DNA of 22,357 nucleotides from Candidatus Nanohalarchaeota archaeon (GCA_017610525.1 JAFCBW010000001.1:1-22357), one strand, 5' to 3'. Positions 1 to 6,992 are shown, numbered from the stretch's first letter. Numbers and translations are program-made. The notes: generated by a model from the sequence alone, not told the origin.

Positions 1-117
1 TCCACTGTGGACAGTACGACTCACATCTTGTGATACTTTATCTTTATAATTAATTTGAGAAGCCAAAGGGTCTAATGCTTCTTCCATGCGCTCTTCAACA
101 GTCTTATAAACGCTCAT
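1..117 (-). CDS. 5' end of a protein of unknown function (partial)
   Basis: A leftward reading frame of 39 codons runs from an ATG at 117 off the edge of the window without a stop. The peptide begins MSVYKTVEERMEEALDPLA. It is polar, with no signal peptide or membrane segment in the visible part. The start is supported by a GGTGGTGAT Shine-Dalgarno-like stretch just upstream, the same GGTG type seen before other genes here, and by an AT-rich TATA-like stretch near 148-160. The visible part is too short for me to recognise a family, so I assign no function. Confidence 0.6.
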   Translation of the reverse strand, partial: MSVYKTVEERMEEALDPLASQINYKDKVSQDVSRTVHSG

Positions 118-183
118 AACATCACCACCAACATATAGCAAAAATACATATAAATAACTTTCGCTTCCACACAACAACTTGGT

Positions 184-215
184 GAGGTTGCGCAATCTCC
201 ACGTAGAGTGTCTAC
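184..215. repeat. Two adjacent short inverted repeats
   Basis: The gap 118-349 separates the leftward partial gene from the rightward DUF131 gene. It contains a 16-nt imperfect palindrome at 184-199, GAGGTTGCGCAATCTC, which could form a 6-bp stem with a GCGC loop. This is followed by a perfect 5-bp inverted repeat, GTAGA/TCTAC, with a 3-nt spacer at 203-215. A further GGTG/CACC hairpin lies at 282-295. They could be operators, an RNA hairpin pair or chance. I see nothing else recognisable in this gap. Confidence 0.3.
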
Positions 216-349
216 AGATAGCATTTGTTGACCATAGGGTAAATACTGAAAACAATATCAATCAATACAATTCTCAATAGTGGTGTAACATCACCTAGTA
301 CCTTCAAGACAACAAAAACAATAAAAACCCCAAAACCCAACAAAAACAC

Positions 350-576
350 ATGGAAACACCACTTGCCACCATCGGCATACTCCTAATCTTTGCAGGCATA
401 ATCTTTCTCATAATCAGCGCAGCACAATCAACAGACATAAAATCCGGCGGCGGCACAGTAATCTTCATAGGCCCAATCCCCATAGCCTTAGGAACTGACA
501 AAGGACCCTGACAGCCCTCATCACAGGAATAATAATCTACCTTCTGTTCATAATCTATAGAAACAAAATATATTAA
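350..576 (+). pseudogene. DUF131 (TIGR00304-like) membrane protein, frameshifted
   Basis: The first frame (ATG 350, stop TGA 509-511) encodes 53 residues: an N-terminal membrane helix, then a GGGTVIFIGPIPIALGTDKG stretch typical of small archaeal DUF131 proteins. The expected second membrane helix is not in that frame. It appears directly in the -1 frame from CTG 508 to TAA 574-576, reading LTALITGIIIYLLFIIYRN. One extra C in the GGACCCTGA context would restore a single protein of about 75 residues with two membrane helices. The break could be a real mutation, a sequencing or assembly error at a short C run, or a -1 recoding event at CCC-TGA. The function of the family is unknown. The next gene starts 24 bp downstream, so the two are probably cotranscribed. 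Confidence 0.7.
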
Positions 577-599
577 GGGAAAAAAACAAAACAACAACA

Positions 600-1076
600 A
601 TGAACCATTCAATAAAAACAGGGCTTAGCTTTGGCCTGACCTCCGGCATAATCACAACCCTGGGGCTGATGATAGGATTATATTCAGGCACCCACTCAAA
701 ACTCATTGTCCTTGGCGGCATATTGACAATAGCAATAGCAGATGCATTCTCTGATGCACTGGGCATCCACATCTCCGAAGAATCAGAAAACAAGCACACA
801 ACAAAAGAGATATGGCAGTCAACAATAGCGACCTTTTTATCAAAATTCGCCTTCGCACTGACATTCACTATTCCCATCATACTACTCAGTCTTGACACAG
901 CAATCATAGTAAGCATAATCTGGGGCCTGTCAGTACTAAGCATCCTCAGCTACAGTATAGCCAAAGAACAAAAAGCAAACCCATGGAAAGTTATAGGAGA
1001 GCACATGGCAATCGCACTGATAGTCATAATCCTGACACATTATACCGGCGACTGGATATCAAAAACATTCATCTAG
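600..1076 (+). CDS. VIT1/CCC1-family metal transporter-like protein
   Basis: A 158-residue integral membrane protein resembling the VIT1/CCC1 family, whose members move Fe2+ or Mn2+ across membranes. The first helix contains GLTSGIITTLGLMIGL. The second contains IADAFSDALGIHISEESE, which matches the family's conserved acidic/serine-rich helix end. Hydrophobic segments recur near residues 82-100, 102-118 and 136-150. The protein is shorter than the usual 230-250 residues, as is common for archaeal members, and lacks the long metal-binding cytosolic insert. It follows the broken DUF131 gene by 24 bp. Its stop codon overlaps the stop of the convergent Na/Pi transporter gene within a shared CTAG. 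The substrate is inferred from the family only. Confidence 0.75.
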   Translation: MNHSIKTGLSFGLTSGIITTLGLMIGLYSGTHSKLIVLGGILTIAIADAFSDALGIHISEESENKHTTKEIWQSTIATFLSKFAFALTFTIPIILLSLDTAIIVSIIWGLSVLSILSYSIAKEQKANPWKVIGEHMAIALIVIILTHYTGDWISKTFI

Positions 1077-2674
1077 CCCTGTCCAACCCTCTCAACCACA
1101 TTCACAGAATGATCCCCGATCCTCTCAAGATTATGCAAAACATCCGTAAAAATAATCCCCGCAGCCGGGTTGCACACCTTCCTCCTCAGCCGCACAATAT
1201 GATTATGCCCAAAATCCTTCTCATTCTGGTCAATCACATTCTCAAGTTCCCTGACCTTTTTAACCCTCTTCAAATCCCCTGCCTTAACTGCCCAGACAGC
1301 AGTCTGATAAATCAAAATAGAATTGCCAAACATTAACGAAATTTCCTCACGCGCATCCCTAGTAAAAGTCACCTTCTCATCCTCCATCTCTTTCGCAGCC
1401 TCAACCAGGTTAATCGCATGATCCGCAACCCTCTCAAAATCAGTAATATTATGCTCAAGCGCAGCAAGGCGGCGTGCATCCTTCTTCGTCAACTGGCCCT
1501 GCGAAAGCTTTACAGAATAAGCACTTATCGCCTTGAGCAGCCCGTCAACAACATCCTCGTGCTTATAAACTCTCTGTACAAATTCCTTCTTATTCTCAAG
1601 AAGCACCTTTCGCGAATCCTTAAGCATATCAAACGAGATTTTCGCCATGCGCATGACTTCCTTCTCCACACAATCAAGAGCAACTGACGGCATCCTAAGA
1701 TGATTATTATCAAGAAATTTAACGCCACTATCCACAATAATCTCTTTGCCGGGAATAATTTTTTTAGCCATGACTATGAAAACCGGTATAAAGAAGAGAA
1801 ATACCAACGTACTCGTCACATTGAAAATCGTATGCGCATTAGCAATCTGCCTCGGCACATCTGCCCCCATAGACGAAACCCCCTGCGTAACAAGCGAGAT
1901 GAACGGCAGGAAAAGCAGAACACCTGCTACATTAAACAACACATGAAGAACAGCAGCCCTTTTCGCAGACTTCGTAGCACCGTACGACGCCAGCAAAGCA
2001 GTGACACACGTACCGATATTCGCACCCATAATAAGTGGTATGGCCGCACCTAGCTCTATCACCCCCTCCTGCGCCATCGCAATGACAATCGCAGTCGTTG
2101 CACTCGAACTCTGTATCATCCCGGTAAATATGGCACCTGCAAGAATACCAAGCAAAGGCGTCTCACCGAACCGCGCAAGCATACCAATAAAATACTCAGA
2201 CTCCTTCAGGGGCGCAACACCCCCCTTCATAATCTCCATACCCAAAAACAACAACCCAAACCCGAGCAAAATCTGACCGAGATACGAATCATCCTTTGAC
2301 TTCACAAAATAAACAAAAGCACCAATCGCAATAATCGGTAGCGCAAACTTCCCCACAGGAAACGCAACCAACTGTGCAGTCACAGTCGTACCGATATTCG
2401 CACCGAAAATAATCCCCGCAGACTGCTTAAGAGTCATGATCCCTGAATTGATCAAAGACACAACAACAACAGTCGTAATACTCGAACTCTGTATGATACC
2501 AGTCACAGTACATCCGACAAAAGCCCCTTTCAGCGGCGTGTCAGTAAACTTCTTCAGGAGATTCTTGATGCGATCGCCTGCTGCTTTTTGCATGCCGCCA
2601 GACAAAAGAGAGATACTATAGAGAAACAGCCCTAATCCACCGAATAAGCCGAACAGCACCTCGATACAATCCAT
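1073..2674 (-). CDS. Na+/phosphate cotransporter family protein with C-terminal PhoU-like domain
   Basis: A 533-residue protein of the NptA/PNaS family, which couples sodium entry to phosphate movement across the cytoplasmic membrane. The membrane part (about residues 1-310) carries the family's two inverted repeats. Each has a QSSS motif (residues 62-65 and 188-191) and a GANIGT motif (91-96 and 217-222). Residues about 340-530 are soluble and helical and resemble the PhoU-like tail found on many prokaryotic homologues, with the motif FERVADHAINLVE and a related repeat, LERIGDHSVNVVE, near the C-terminus. The length is normal for the fused form. The start at 2674 directly precedes the MDCIEVLFGLFGGLGLFLYS helix. 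The gene converges on the VIT-like gene and shares its stop region. Phosphate as substrate is a family inference. Confidence 0.93.
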   Translation of the reverse strand: MDCIEVLFGLFGGLGLFLYSISLLSGGMQKAAGDRIKNLLKKFTDTPLKGAFVGCTVTGIIQSSSITTVVVVSLINSGIMTLKQSAGIIFGANIGTTVTAQLVAFPVGKFALPIIAIGAFVYFVKSKDDSYLGQILLGFGLLFLGMEIMKGGVAPLKESEYFIGMLARFGETPLLGILAGAIFTGMIQSSSATTAIVIAMAQEGVIELGAAIPLIMGANIGTCVTALLASYGATKSAKRAAVLHVLFNVAGVLLFLPFISLVTQGVSSMGADVPRQIANAHTIFNVTSTLVFLFFIPVFIVMAKKIIPGKEIIVDSGVKFLDNNHLRMPSVALDCVEKEVMRMAKISFDMLKDSRKVLLENKKEFVQRVYKHEDVVDGLLKAISAYSVKLSQGQLTKKDARRLAALEHNITDFERVADHAINLVEAAKEMEDEKVTFTRDAREEISLMFGNSILIYQTAVWAVKAGDLKRVKKVRELENVIDQNEKDFGHNHIVRLRRKVCNPAAGIIFTDVLHNLERIGDHSVNVVERVGQG

Positions 2675-2857
2675 AACATCACAGAGAGTCAGTATTTTGG
2701 AGCACAGCCAATATCAGATATCGGACAGGCACCACATATTACTTTTTATGTAAAACAGTTAAATCAGTAAATATTAGATGATTTTAAGTTATTGTAATCT
2801 TTTAGTAACACATATCTCTGTGAAGATTTATATATTTGATTTTATCCATGATGTTTG

Positions 2858-2947
2858 CGACACTGAACTTTAACGTACGAAATAAGACAGAAGATATTTG
2901 ATAAGATAGAATGATCACAAAATACGCATTTTTTTCGCTTCTTTTTT
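2858..2947 (+). ncRNA. Candidate small rightward transcript in the 2675-2965 gap
   Basis: The 291-bp gap between the Na/Pi transporter gene and the next leftward gene contains a good rightward TATA box at 2828-2835 (TTATATAT). It also holds two T-tracts, at 2929-2935 and 2942-2947, of the kind that end archaeal transcripts. Together they would delimit an RNA of about 90 nt. A tiny reading frame from ATG 2851 (MFATLNFNVRNKTEDI, 16 residues) lies mostly upstream of or across the predicted start and is probably not meaningful. No known RNA family was recognised. This is a weak prediction from signals alone. The Na/Pi gene's own promoter probably lies around 2735-2750 on the other strand. Confidence 0.22.
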
Positions 2948-2965
2948 CAGGTTTTTGTTATTATT

Positions 2966-3541
2966 TTATTGTGATCCTGTTCCAGAGAGCGTTGATATCG
3001 CACGCACGTAACCTGCTATTTCGCGAGTATCTTCGTCAATCTTTCTTGGATTAATCTTTCCCAGATATTCTGGACACAATTGATTATCAGGATTATCTGA
3101 TTTAACTAAAAAGTCTTCAATCAAATCTATTTTTTGACTAACCAGCGCATCCAGCACGGCAACCGTTTCCCTTGCGTATCTTAGATCCTCTGGAGTCATG
3201 TATATTGGGTCACATCCACCAGATTTATTCCGTACATATGTGTACAGATAGCAATAGTTCTGAAGATTCGACCCTTTTGACTTAAAAGAGTATTTTTCTG
3301 CCTGCTCAAGATAGTAGTCTCTAAGGTCATCCTCACCCAGATCCTCAAGCGACAGATTCGGCACAATTACACCGATAAGCTCAAAGCCATACTGACGGTT
3401 CATAGACAATATCCTTAGTCTCTTCAGCGTTTCATGGGGCGAACGTGAGGGAATATTTACCATATTTATCATCCATCTATCAGTAGTACGATATGCCGCA
3501 CTTCGAGTCTTCTTATGGGTAGTAACACATAGGATAGACAT
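2966..3541 (-). CDS. Protein of unknown function
   Basis: A 191-residue soluble, charged protein that I do not recognise. It has no signal peptide or membrane helix. The visible features are an acidic, tyrosine-rich middle (LEDLGEDDLRDYYLEQAEKY, residues about 66-85) and scattered cysteines without a metal-site pattern. The start is uncertain. A TATA-like TTTATAAAA sits only 3 bp upstream of the ATG at 3541, which would place transcription inside the frame and favour ATG 3472 or 3463 (MINMVNIPSR). A second AT-rich box near 3577-3586 would fit the 3541 start. The gene is divergent from gatB. Its codons use more T- and G-ending forms such as CGT, GGT and TCT than the rightward genes. It could be a lineage-specific or acquired gene. 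Confidence 0.6.
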   Translation of the reverse strand: MSILCVTTHKKTRSAAYRTTDRWMINMVNIPSRSPHETLKRLRILSMNRQYGFELIGVIVPNLSLEDLGEDDLRDYYLEQAEKYSFKSKGSNLQNYCYLYTYVRNKSGGCDPIYMTPEDLRYARETVAVLDALVSQKIDLIEDFLVKSDNPDNQLCPEYLGKINPRKIDEDTREIAGYVRAISTLSGTGSQ

Positions 3542-3575
3542 TTTTATAAAGGTACTTGTTTAGACAATTTTCTAG

Positions 3576-3584
3576 AAATATATA
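3576..3584 (+). promoter_or_regulatory. TATA box for gatB
   Basis: AAATATATA is centred about 27 bp upstream of the gatB ATG at 3608, so the mRNA would start at or just before the start codon. A GTGAT stretch at 3600-3604 could act as a ribosome binding site if the transcript begins further upstream. Confidence 0.5.
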
Positions 3585-3607
3585 CAAAAAATGAAAAATG
3601 TGATACA

Positions 3608-5020
3608 ATGAGCGAATATCCTATGATGTGCGGCCTTGAGACCCATGTGCAGCTACCCTCAAAAACAAAAGTATTCTGCGGGTGCGAAAACCCAGTAAAC
3701 TTAAAAGACGATCCGGACCCGAACACCCTCACATGCCCCACATGCCTTGGAATGCCTGGCTCAAAACCGCGCATGAACGAAAACGTCGTCCGGCTCGCAT
3801 TAAGAGTAGCACTTGCACTAAACTGTAAAATCGCAGGCGACATGTTCTTCTCAAGAAAAACCTACTTTTACCCTGACATGAGCAAAAACTTTCAGGTCAC
3901 CCAGTTCGAAATCCCCCTTGCGACCGAGGGTATAATCGAAATAGACTCAGAAGGCAAAAAGAAAAAAATCCGCATACGAAGAATCCACATAGAAGAAGAC
4001 CCCGCAAAACTCATCCACGAAACCAACAACACCCTCGTAGACTACAATAGGGCAGGCATACCCCTCATAGAGATTGTGACAGAACCGGACTTCACAAGCC
4101 CGAAAGAAGCAAGAACATACCTGTCCAAACTCGCACAAATACTCGAATACCTCAACATCTACGACCCGGATTCAATGGCATCTATGAAGACAGATGCAAA
4201 CATCTCCATAATGGGCGGCGAGCGCGCAGAAGTCAAAAACATCACAGGCACAAAAGAAATCGAGCGCGCCCTAAGCTTTGAGTACATCCGCCAGAAAAAC
4301 ATGTACAAACGCGGCTCAAAAATAGTGCAGGAGACGCGCAGATGGCTCCCTGAAACAGGCATCACGAAACTCATGCGGACAAAAGAAACAGAAGCAGACT
4401 ACGGCTACATATTCGAGCCGGATCTCACGGAAATTACCATAAAAGAAACAGAAAAGACCGAGACAAAAAAGCAGATACCTGAACTGCCTGACGAAAAAAA
4501 AGCGCGATTTGTGAAGCAATACAAAATCAGTCAAAAAGCATCAGAAGGCATCACATCAGAACCACGATTAGCAGACCTCTTCGAAAACGTTGCCAAAAAA
4601 GTAAAAACAGATATTGCCGCTTCATGGATTGCCGGACCCCTCCTGAAAACCCTCAACTACAACAATCTGACATACAAGACATCCGGCCTCAAAGAAAAAT
4701 GGATAATAGGCCTCCTGCTTGACTTCCAGAACAGAAGATACTCAGACCTGACAACAGAGAGAATACTGCGCAAAATTGTTGACGACAAGCAGGACCACAT
4801 ATCGATTGCGAAAAAATACAACTTCTCTGCAATTGACACAAAACTTGACCTCGAAAAAATAGTTGCAAAGATTATCAAATCCAATGAAAAAGCAGCAAAC
4901 GACTACAAAAGCGGAGACGATAAAGTACTAAATTACCTTGTAGGACAGGTCATGAAAGAAACAAAAGGCGCAATTGACGCAAAGACCGCAAGGGAAAAAC
5001 TCATAAGAAACCTTAAATAA
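3608..5020 (+). CDS. gatB: Aspartyl/glutamyl-tRNA(Asn/Gln) amidotransferase subunit B
   Basis: A 470-residue GatB, the tRNA-binding and kinase subunit of the GatCAB complex. The complex converts misacylated Glu-tRNA(Gln) or Asp-tRNA(Asn) to Gln- or Asn-tRNA in the cytosol. The N-terminus reads CGLETHVQL. The zinc-binding cysteine set is visible as CGC (24-26) and CPTC (43-46), followed by LGMPGS. The cradle domain motifs FSRKTYFYPDMSKNFQVTQF and RIHIEEDPAKL are present, and the C-terminal helical and YqeY-like tail covers about residues 300-470. The length is normal for the family. gatA and gatC are not in the window, so the subunits are dispersed in this genome. The tRNA-Arg gene begins 21 bp after the stop and its TATA box overlaps the gatB stop codon. 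Confidence 0.97.
   Translation: MSEYPMMCGLETHVQLPSKTKVFCGCENPVNLKDDPDPNTLTCPTCLGMPGSKPRMNENVVRLALRVALALNCKIAGDMFFSRKTYFYPDMSKNFQVTQFEIPLATEGIIEIDSEGKKKKIRIRRIHIEEDPAKLIHETNNTLVDYNRAGIPLIEIVTEPDFTSPKEARTYLSKLAQILEYLNIYDPDSMASMKTDANISIMGGERAEVKNITGTKEIERALSFEYIRQKNMYKRGSKIVQETRRWLPETGITKLMRTKETEADYGYIFEPDLTEITIKETEKTETKKQIPELPDEKKARFVKQYKISQKASEGITSEPRLADLFENVAKKVKTDIAASWIAGPLLKTLNYNNLTYKTSGLKEKWIIGLLLDFQNRRYSDLTTERILRKIVDDKQDHISIAKKYNFSAIDTKLDLEKIVAKIIKSNEKAANDYKSGDDKVLNYLVGQVMKETKGAIDAKTAREKLIRNLK
5013..5020 (+). promoter_or_regulatory. TATA box of tRNA-Arg inside the end of gatB
   Basis: TTAAATAA is centred about 25 bp upstream of the first base of tRNA-Arg. It includes the gatB TAA stop codon, so the tRNA promoter is embedded in the end of the coding sequence. 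Confidence 0.5.
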
Positions 5021-5041
5021 TTCACCGTTCATTCTTTGTCT

Positions 5042-5149
5042 GGACTCGTAACTCAGTGGATTAGAGTGCTTGGCTTCGGACCAAGCTGTCGGGGGTTCGA
5101 AACCAGGATAAGCAGATGCTTTCTGGCGTAAATCCCTCCGGGTTCGCCA
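5042..5149 (+). tRNA. tRNA-Arg (anticodon TCG) with a T-loop intron
   Basis: The acceptor stem pairs 5042-5048 with 5139-5145, the D-stem pairs 5051-5054 with 5064-5067, and the anticodon stem pairs CTTGG (5069-5073) with CCAAG (5081-5085). The seven-base loop holds anticodon TCG at 5076-5078, which reads CGN arginine codons. The T-stem pairs GGGGG (5091-5095) with CCCTC (5134-5138). The T-loop is interrupted: TTCGAA is followed by 31 extra bases before the final T. Removing 5102-5132 restores a standard TTCGAAT loop. Discriminator G is followed by an encoded CCA (5147-5149). A T-rich stretch follows at 5150-5160. Confidence 0.93.
5102..5132 (+). other. 31-nt tRNA intron at position 59/60 of tRNA-Arg
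   Basis: The intron forms CCAG (5103-5106) with CTGG (5123-5126) plus an inner AGC/GCT hairpin at 5111-5120. The outer helix is the T-stem. The central four-base pairing is TTCG (5096-5099) with CGTA (5127-5130) and contains one U-U mismatch. The two three-base bulges are 5100-5102 and 5131-5133. Cleavage after the second base of each bulge gives the stated ends. This is a slightly relaxed bulge-helix-bulge motif. Confidence 0.8.
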
Positions 5150-5160
5150 TTTTTCCTTTT
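5150..5160 (+). terminator. T-rich terminator after tRNA-Arg
   Basis: The run TTTTTCCTTTT follows the encoded CCA directly. T-tracts without a hairpin are sufficient for termination in archaea. Confidence 0.45.
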
Positions 5161-5195
5161 AGGCAAAAACAGGCAGCGGTTACAATACCTTAAAA

Positions 5196-5208
5196 CATAT
5201 ATAAATAA
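5196..5208 (+). promoter_or_regulatory. TATA box for the membrane protein gene at 5235
   Basis: CATATATAAATAA is centred about 33 bp upstream of the ATG at 5235. A GGTG at 5226-5229 with five-base spacing is the probable ribosome binding site. Confidence 0.5.
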
Positions 5209-5234
5209 CCCACCCATATATTACTGGTGCCAAA

Positions 5235-6629
5235 ATGACCTCCAAACTCATATTCGCAGTAGTCATCCTATCACTTCTACTTACTCCTGCCTCTGCATAC
5301 TCAGAAGAGCCATACACAATAAACATCCACTCCGACAGGGACGCGATACTCGCAGGCCAGAGAATCACATACACAGCAAACCTGACAAACAATCTCAACC
5401 GCACAGACACAGTTGAACTGTCAATCACCGGGGACCCCCAGACCACATGGGTCACACTAAACGATTACTCCATAAGGCTAGACCAAAGCGAAACCAGGGA
5501 ATTCATATTCTATATCAGCCCCCCGTATGATACCCCTGTAAGCAAATACCTATTCCGCCTCAAAGCAACCTCAAAAAACAACACCCAAGACAGCATATCA
5601 AAAGACATCAACATGTATGTGATTGAAGTATCAAAAATAGACATCACAATTTTTGCTACAGACAAAGACTATTACCTTATCGGCGAAAAAGTGACGCTGA
5701 CCACAGGTGTCAAAAACCTTGGGACCGGCAAATCACGAAATGCCACACTAAAAGTAGAGCTGACAGGCCTTTCCGCAGGCCAGAAAACAATAAACATACC
5801 ACCGCTTGAAGTAGATCAGGAACACATGGAAAAAATAGAATACACATTCAACAAACACCATGACAAAGGCACATACGAACTTAAAGGCACACTCCTCGAC
5901 GAAAGTGGCGTAGAAATCAATACCTCAACTACTCTCTTCGAGATAGAAAAAAGGGCTATAATCAAACAGAAAAGAGATGAATCATCAACAATACTCGAAA
6001 AAACAATCACATTACAGGCAACAAACAATGGAAACGAGAAAGGGACAATCCGTATTATAGAAGACAAATCAAAAATACCCCATGTTATTGAGTTTGACAA
6101 AGCGCCGGATGAAGAGACACTTGACGGCGACGCAAAATACATCTGGACATGCGAACTGGAACCGCTCGAGACATGCACAGTGACATACAAAATAAAACAC
6201 TGGGTATACGTCGTGGTATTCATCGTCATGATTGCCCTCATATTTGCGATACTAAACATAATAGAAAGACCACTTATCACAAAGAAATGCGAAAAAGGAA
6301 GGATACGCACTGTAACCATAGAGATAAAAAACAGAGCCAGACAGCCGATAGATGACGTATTGGTTCAGGATCTGATACCGACAATGTTCAGTGTTGCAGA
6401 AAGCAGCACCACAATAAAGCCTGCATCAATAAAACGCAAAAAAAACGGAACCCTGCTCATATGGAAACTTGGTAAACTGGCGCCAAAAGACGAAAGAATA
6501 ATATCTTACAAAATCAAGCCAATACTCGACGTTGAGGGAAAAGTAACCCTGCCAAAAGCAAAAATAATCGCAAAAAGCTCAACCGGTATGAAATACAAAT
6601 GCAGGTCACAAAGCATAAAAGCCAGCTAA
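5235..6629 (+). CDS. Secreted/membrane-anchored beta-sandwich protein
   Basis: A 464-residue protein of unknown specific function. It begins with a signal peptide (residues about 1-21, hydrophobic core IFAVVILSLLL, then TPASAYS). This is followed by two or three immunoglobulin-like beta-sandwich segments resembling CARDB/NEW3/DUF11-type repeats (about 25-130, 133-238 and 245-320). They contain several N-x-T/S sequons such as NLT and NRT. One membrane helix lies at about 323-343. The C-terminal 350-455 again resembles a DUF11-like repeat (IEIKNRARQPIDDVLVQDLI and LIWKLGKLAPKDERIISYKI). A cleaved signal and one helix would put that last domain in the cytoplasm, which is unusual. The gene lies between tRNA genes with its own promoter. 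A role in cell-surface structure is only inferred. Confidence 0.75.
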   Translation: MTSKLIFAVVILSLLLTPASAYSEEPYTINIHSDRDAILAGQRITYTANLTNNLNRTDTVELSITGDPQTTWVTLNDYSIRLDQSETREFIFYISPPYDTPVSKYLFRLKATSKNNTQDSISKDINMYVIEVSKIDITIFATDKDYYLIGEKVTLTTGVKNLGTGKSRNATLKVELTGLSAGQKTINIPPLEVDQEHMEKIEYTFNKHHDKGTYELKGTLLDESGVEINTSTTLFEIEKRAIIKQKRDESSTILEKTITLQATNNGNEKGTIRIIEDKSKIPHVIEFDKAPDEETLDGDAKYIWTCELEPLETCTVTYKIKHWVYVVVFIVMIALIFAILNIIERPLITKKCEKGRIRTVTIEIKNRARQPIDDVLVQDLIPTMFSVAESSTTIKPASIKRKKNGTLLIWKLGKLAPKDERIISYKIKPILDVEGKVTLPKAKIIAKSSTGMKYKCRSQSIKAS

Positions 6630-6691
6630 ACCTTCTATAAAAAGAAAAATCAGCGCACAAAAACATAACAAAGTATAAAAACTTAACCCAT

Positions 6692-6699
6692 AAATATAC
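6692..6699 (+). promoter_or_regulatory. TATA box of tRNA-Tyr
   Basis: AAATATAC is centred 25 bp upstream of the first base of tRNA-Tyr. A second TATA-like element, TATAAAAACTTAACC, lies at about 6674-6688 and resembles the element before the 5S gene. Confidence 0.5.
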
Positions 6700-6720
6700 A
6701 CTACCAATTATCAATTCTAT

Positions 6721-6866
6721 CCCGTTGTAACTCAATTGGTAGAGTGCTCGGCTGTAGACAAGTACCCTTCGGTGCTTTGGATTAGCAGGCATTCACATAA
6801 TGCGCACAAGTTGCTAAAAAACGCGCAGCTACCGAGTTGTTCCCGGTTCAAGTCCGGGCGACGGGA
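6721..6866 (+). tRNA. tRNA-Tyr (anticodon GTA) with a 37/38 intron
   Basis: The acceptor stem pairs CCCGTTG (6721-6727) with CGACGGG (6859-6865), giving the C1-G72 pair that marks archaeal and eukaryotic tRNA-Tyr, with A73. The D-stem is 6730-6733 with 6742-6745. The anticodon stem is CTCGG (6747-6751) with CCGAG (6832-6836), with anticodon GTA at 6754-6756. The T-arm is CCCGG (6842-6846), loop TTCAAGT, CCGGG (6854-6858). The intron separates position 37 from 38. CCA is not encoded: the downstream bases are CTC. Confidence 0.95.
6758..6830 (+). other. 73-nt canonical intron of tRNA-Tyr
   Basis: The intron lies between G37 (6757) and A38 (6831). Exon CTGT (6752-6755) can pair with intron GCAG (6825-6828), leaving three-base bulges 6756-6758 and 6829-6831. 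Inside the intron are a GUACC/GGUGC hairpin (about 6762-6775), a GCATT/AATGC hairpin (about 6788-6803) and a TAGCA/TGCTA pairing that encloses the latter. It is too short to encode a homing endonuclease. Confidence 0.8.
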
Positions 6867-6983
6867 CTCTTTTGGTTATACCTATTGATAAAGCAATTTC
6901 TCGCTGAGAGACAACCATAAGAAAAACAAAATTAACTAAACATCCCAAAATCAAAGCAAAAATCCCCTACATTCACAATAACA

Positions 6984-6992
6984 TTTATAAAC
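6984..6992 (+). promoter_or_regulatory. TATA box of 5S rRNA
   Basis: TTTATAAAC is centred about 24-25 bp upstream of the 5S rRNA 5' end. The rest of the gap 6867-6983 shows no gene. Confidence 0.55.

Noticed and set aside
4921..5150. tRNA-Arg regarded as a broken pseudogene because its T-arm appears interrupted
   Set aside because: The interrupting 31 nt folds into a near-standard splice motif and its removal restores all stems, so an intron is a better explanation.
5816..6319. A 167-codon leftward frame within the membrane protein gene
   Set aside because: The serine- and valine-rich composition reflects the reverse complement of an A-rich coding strand. No initiation signals were seen.
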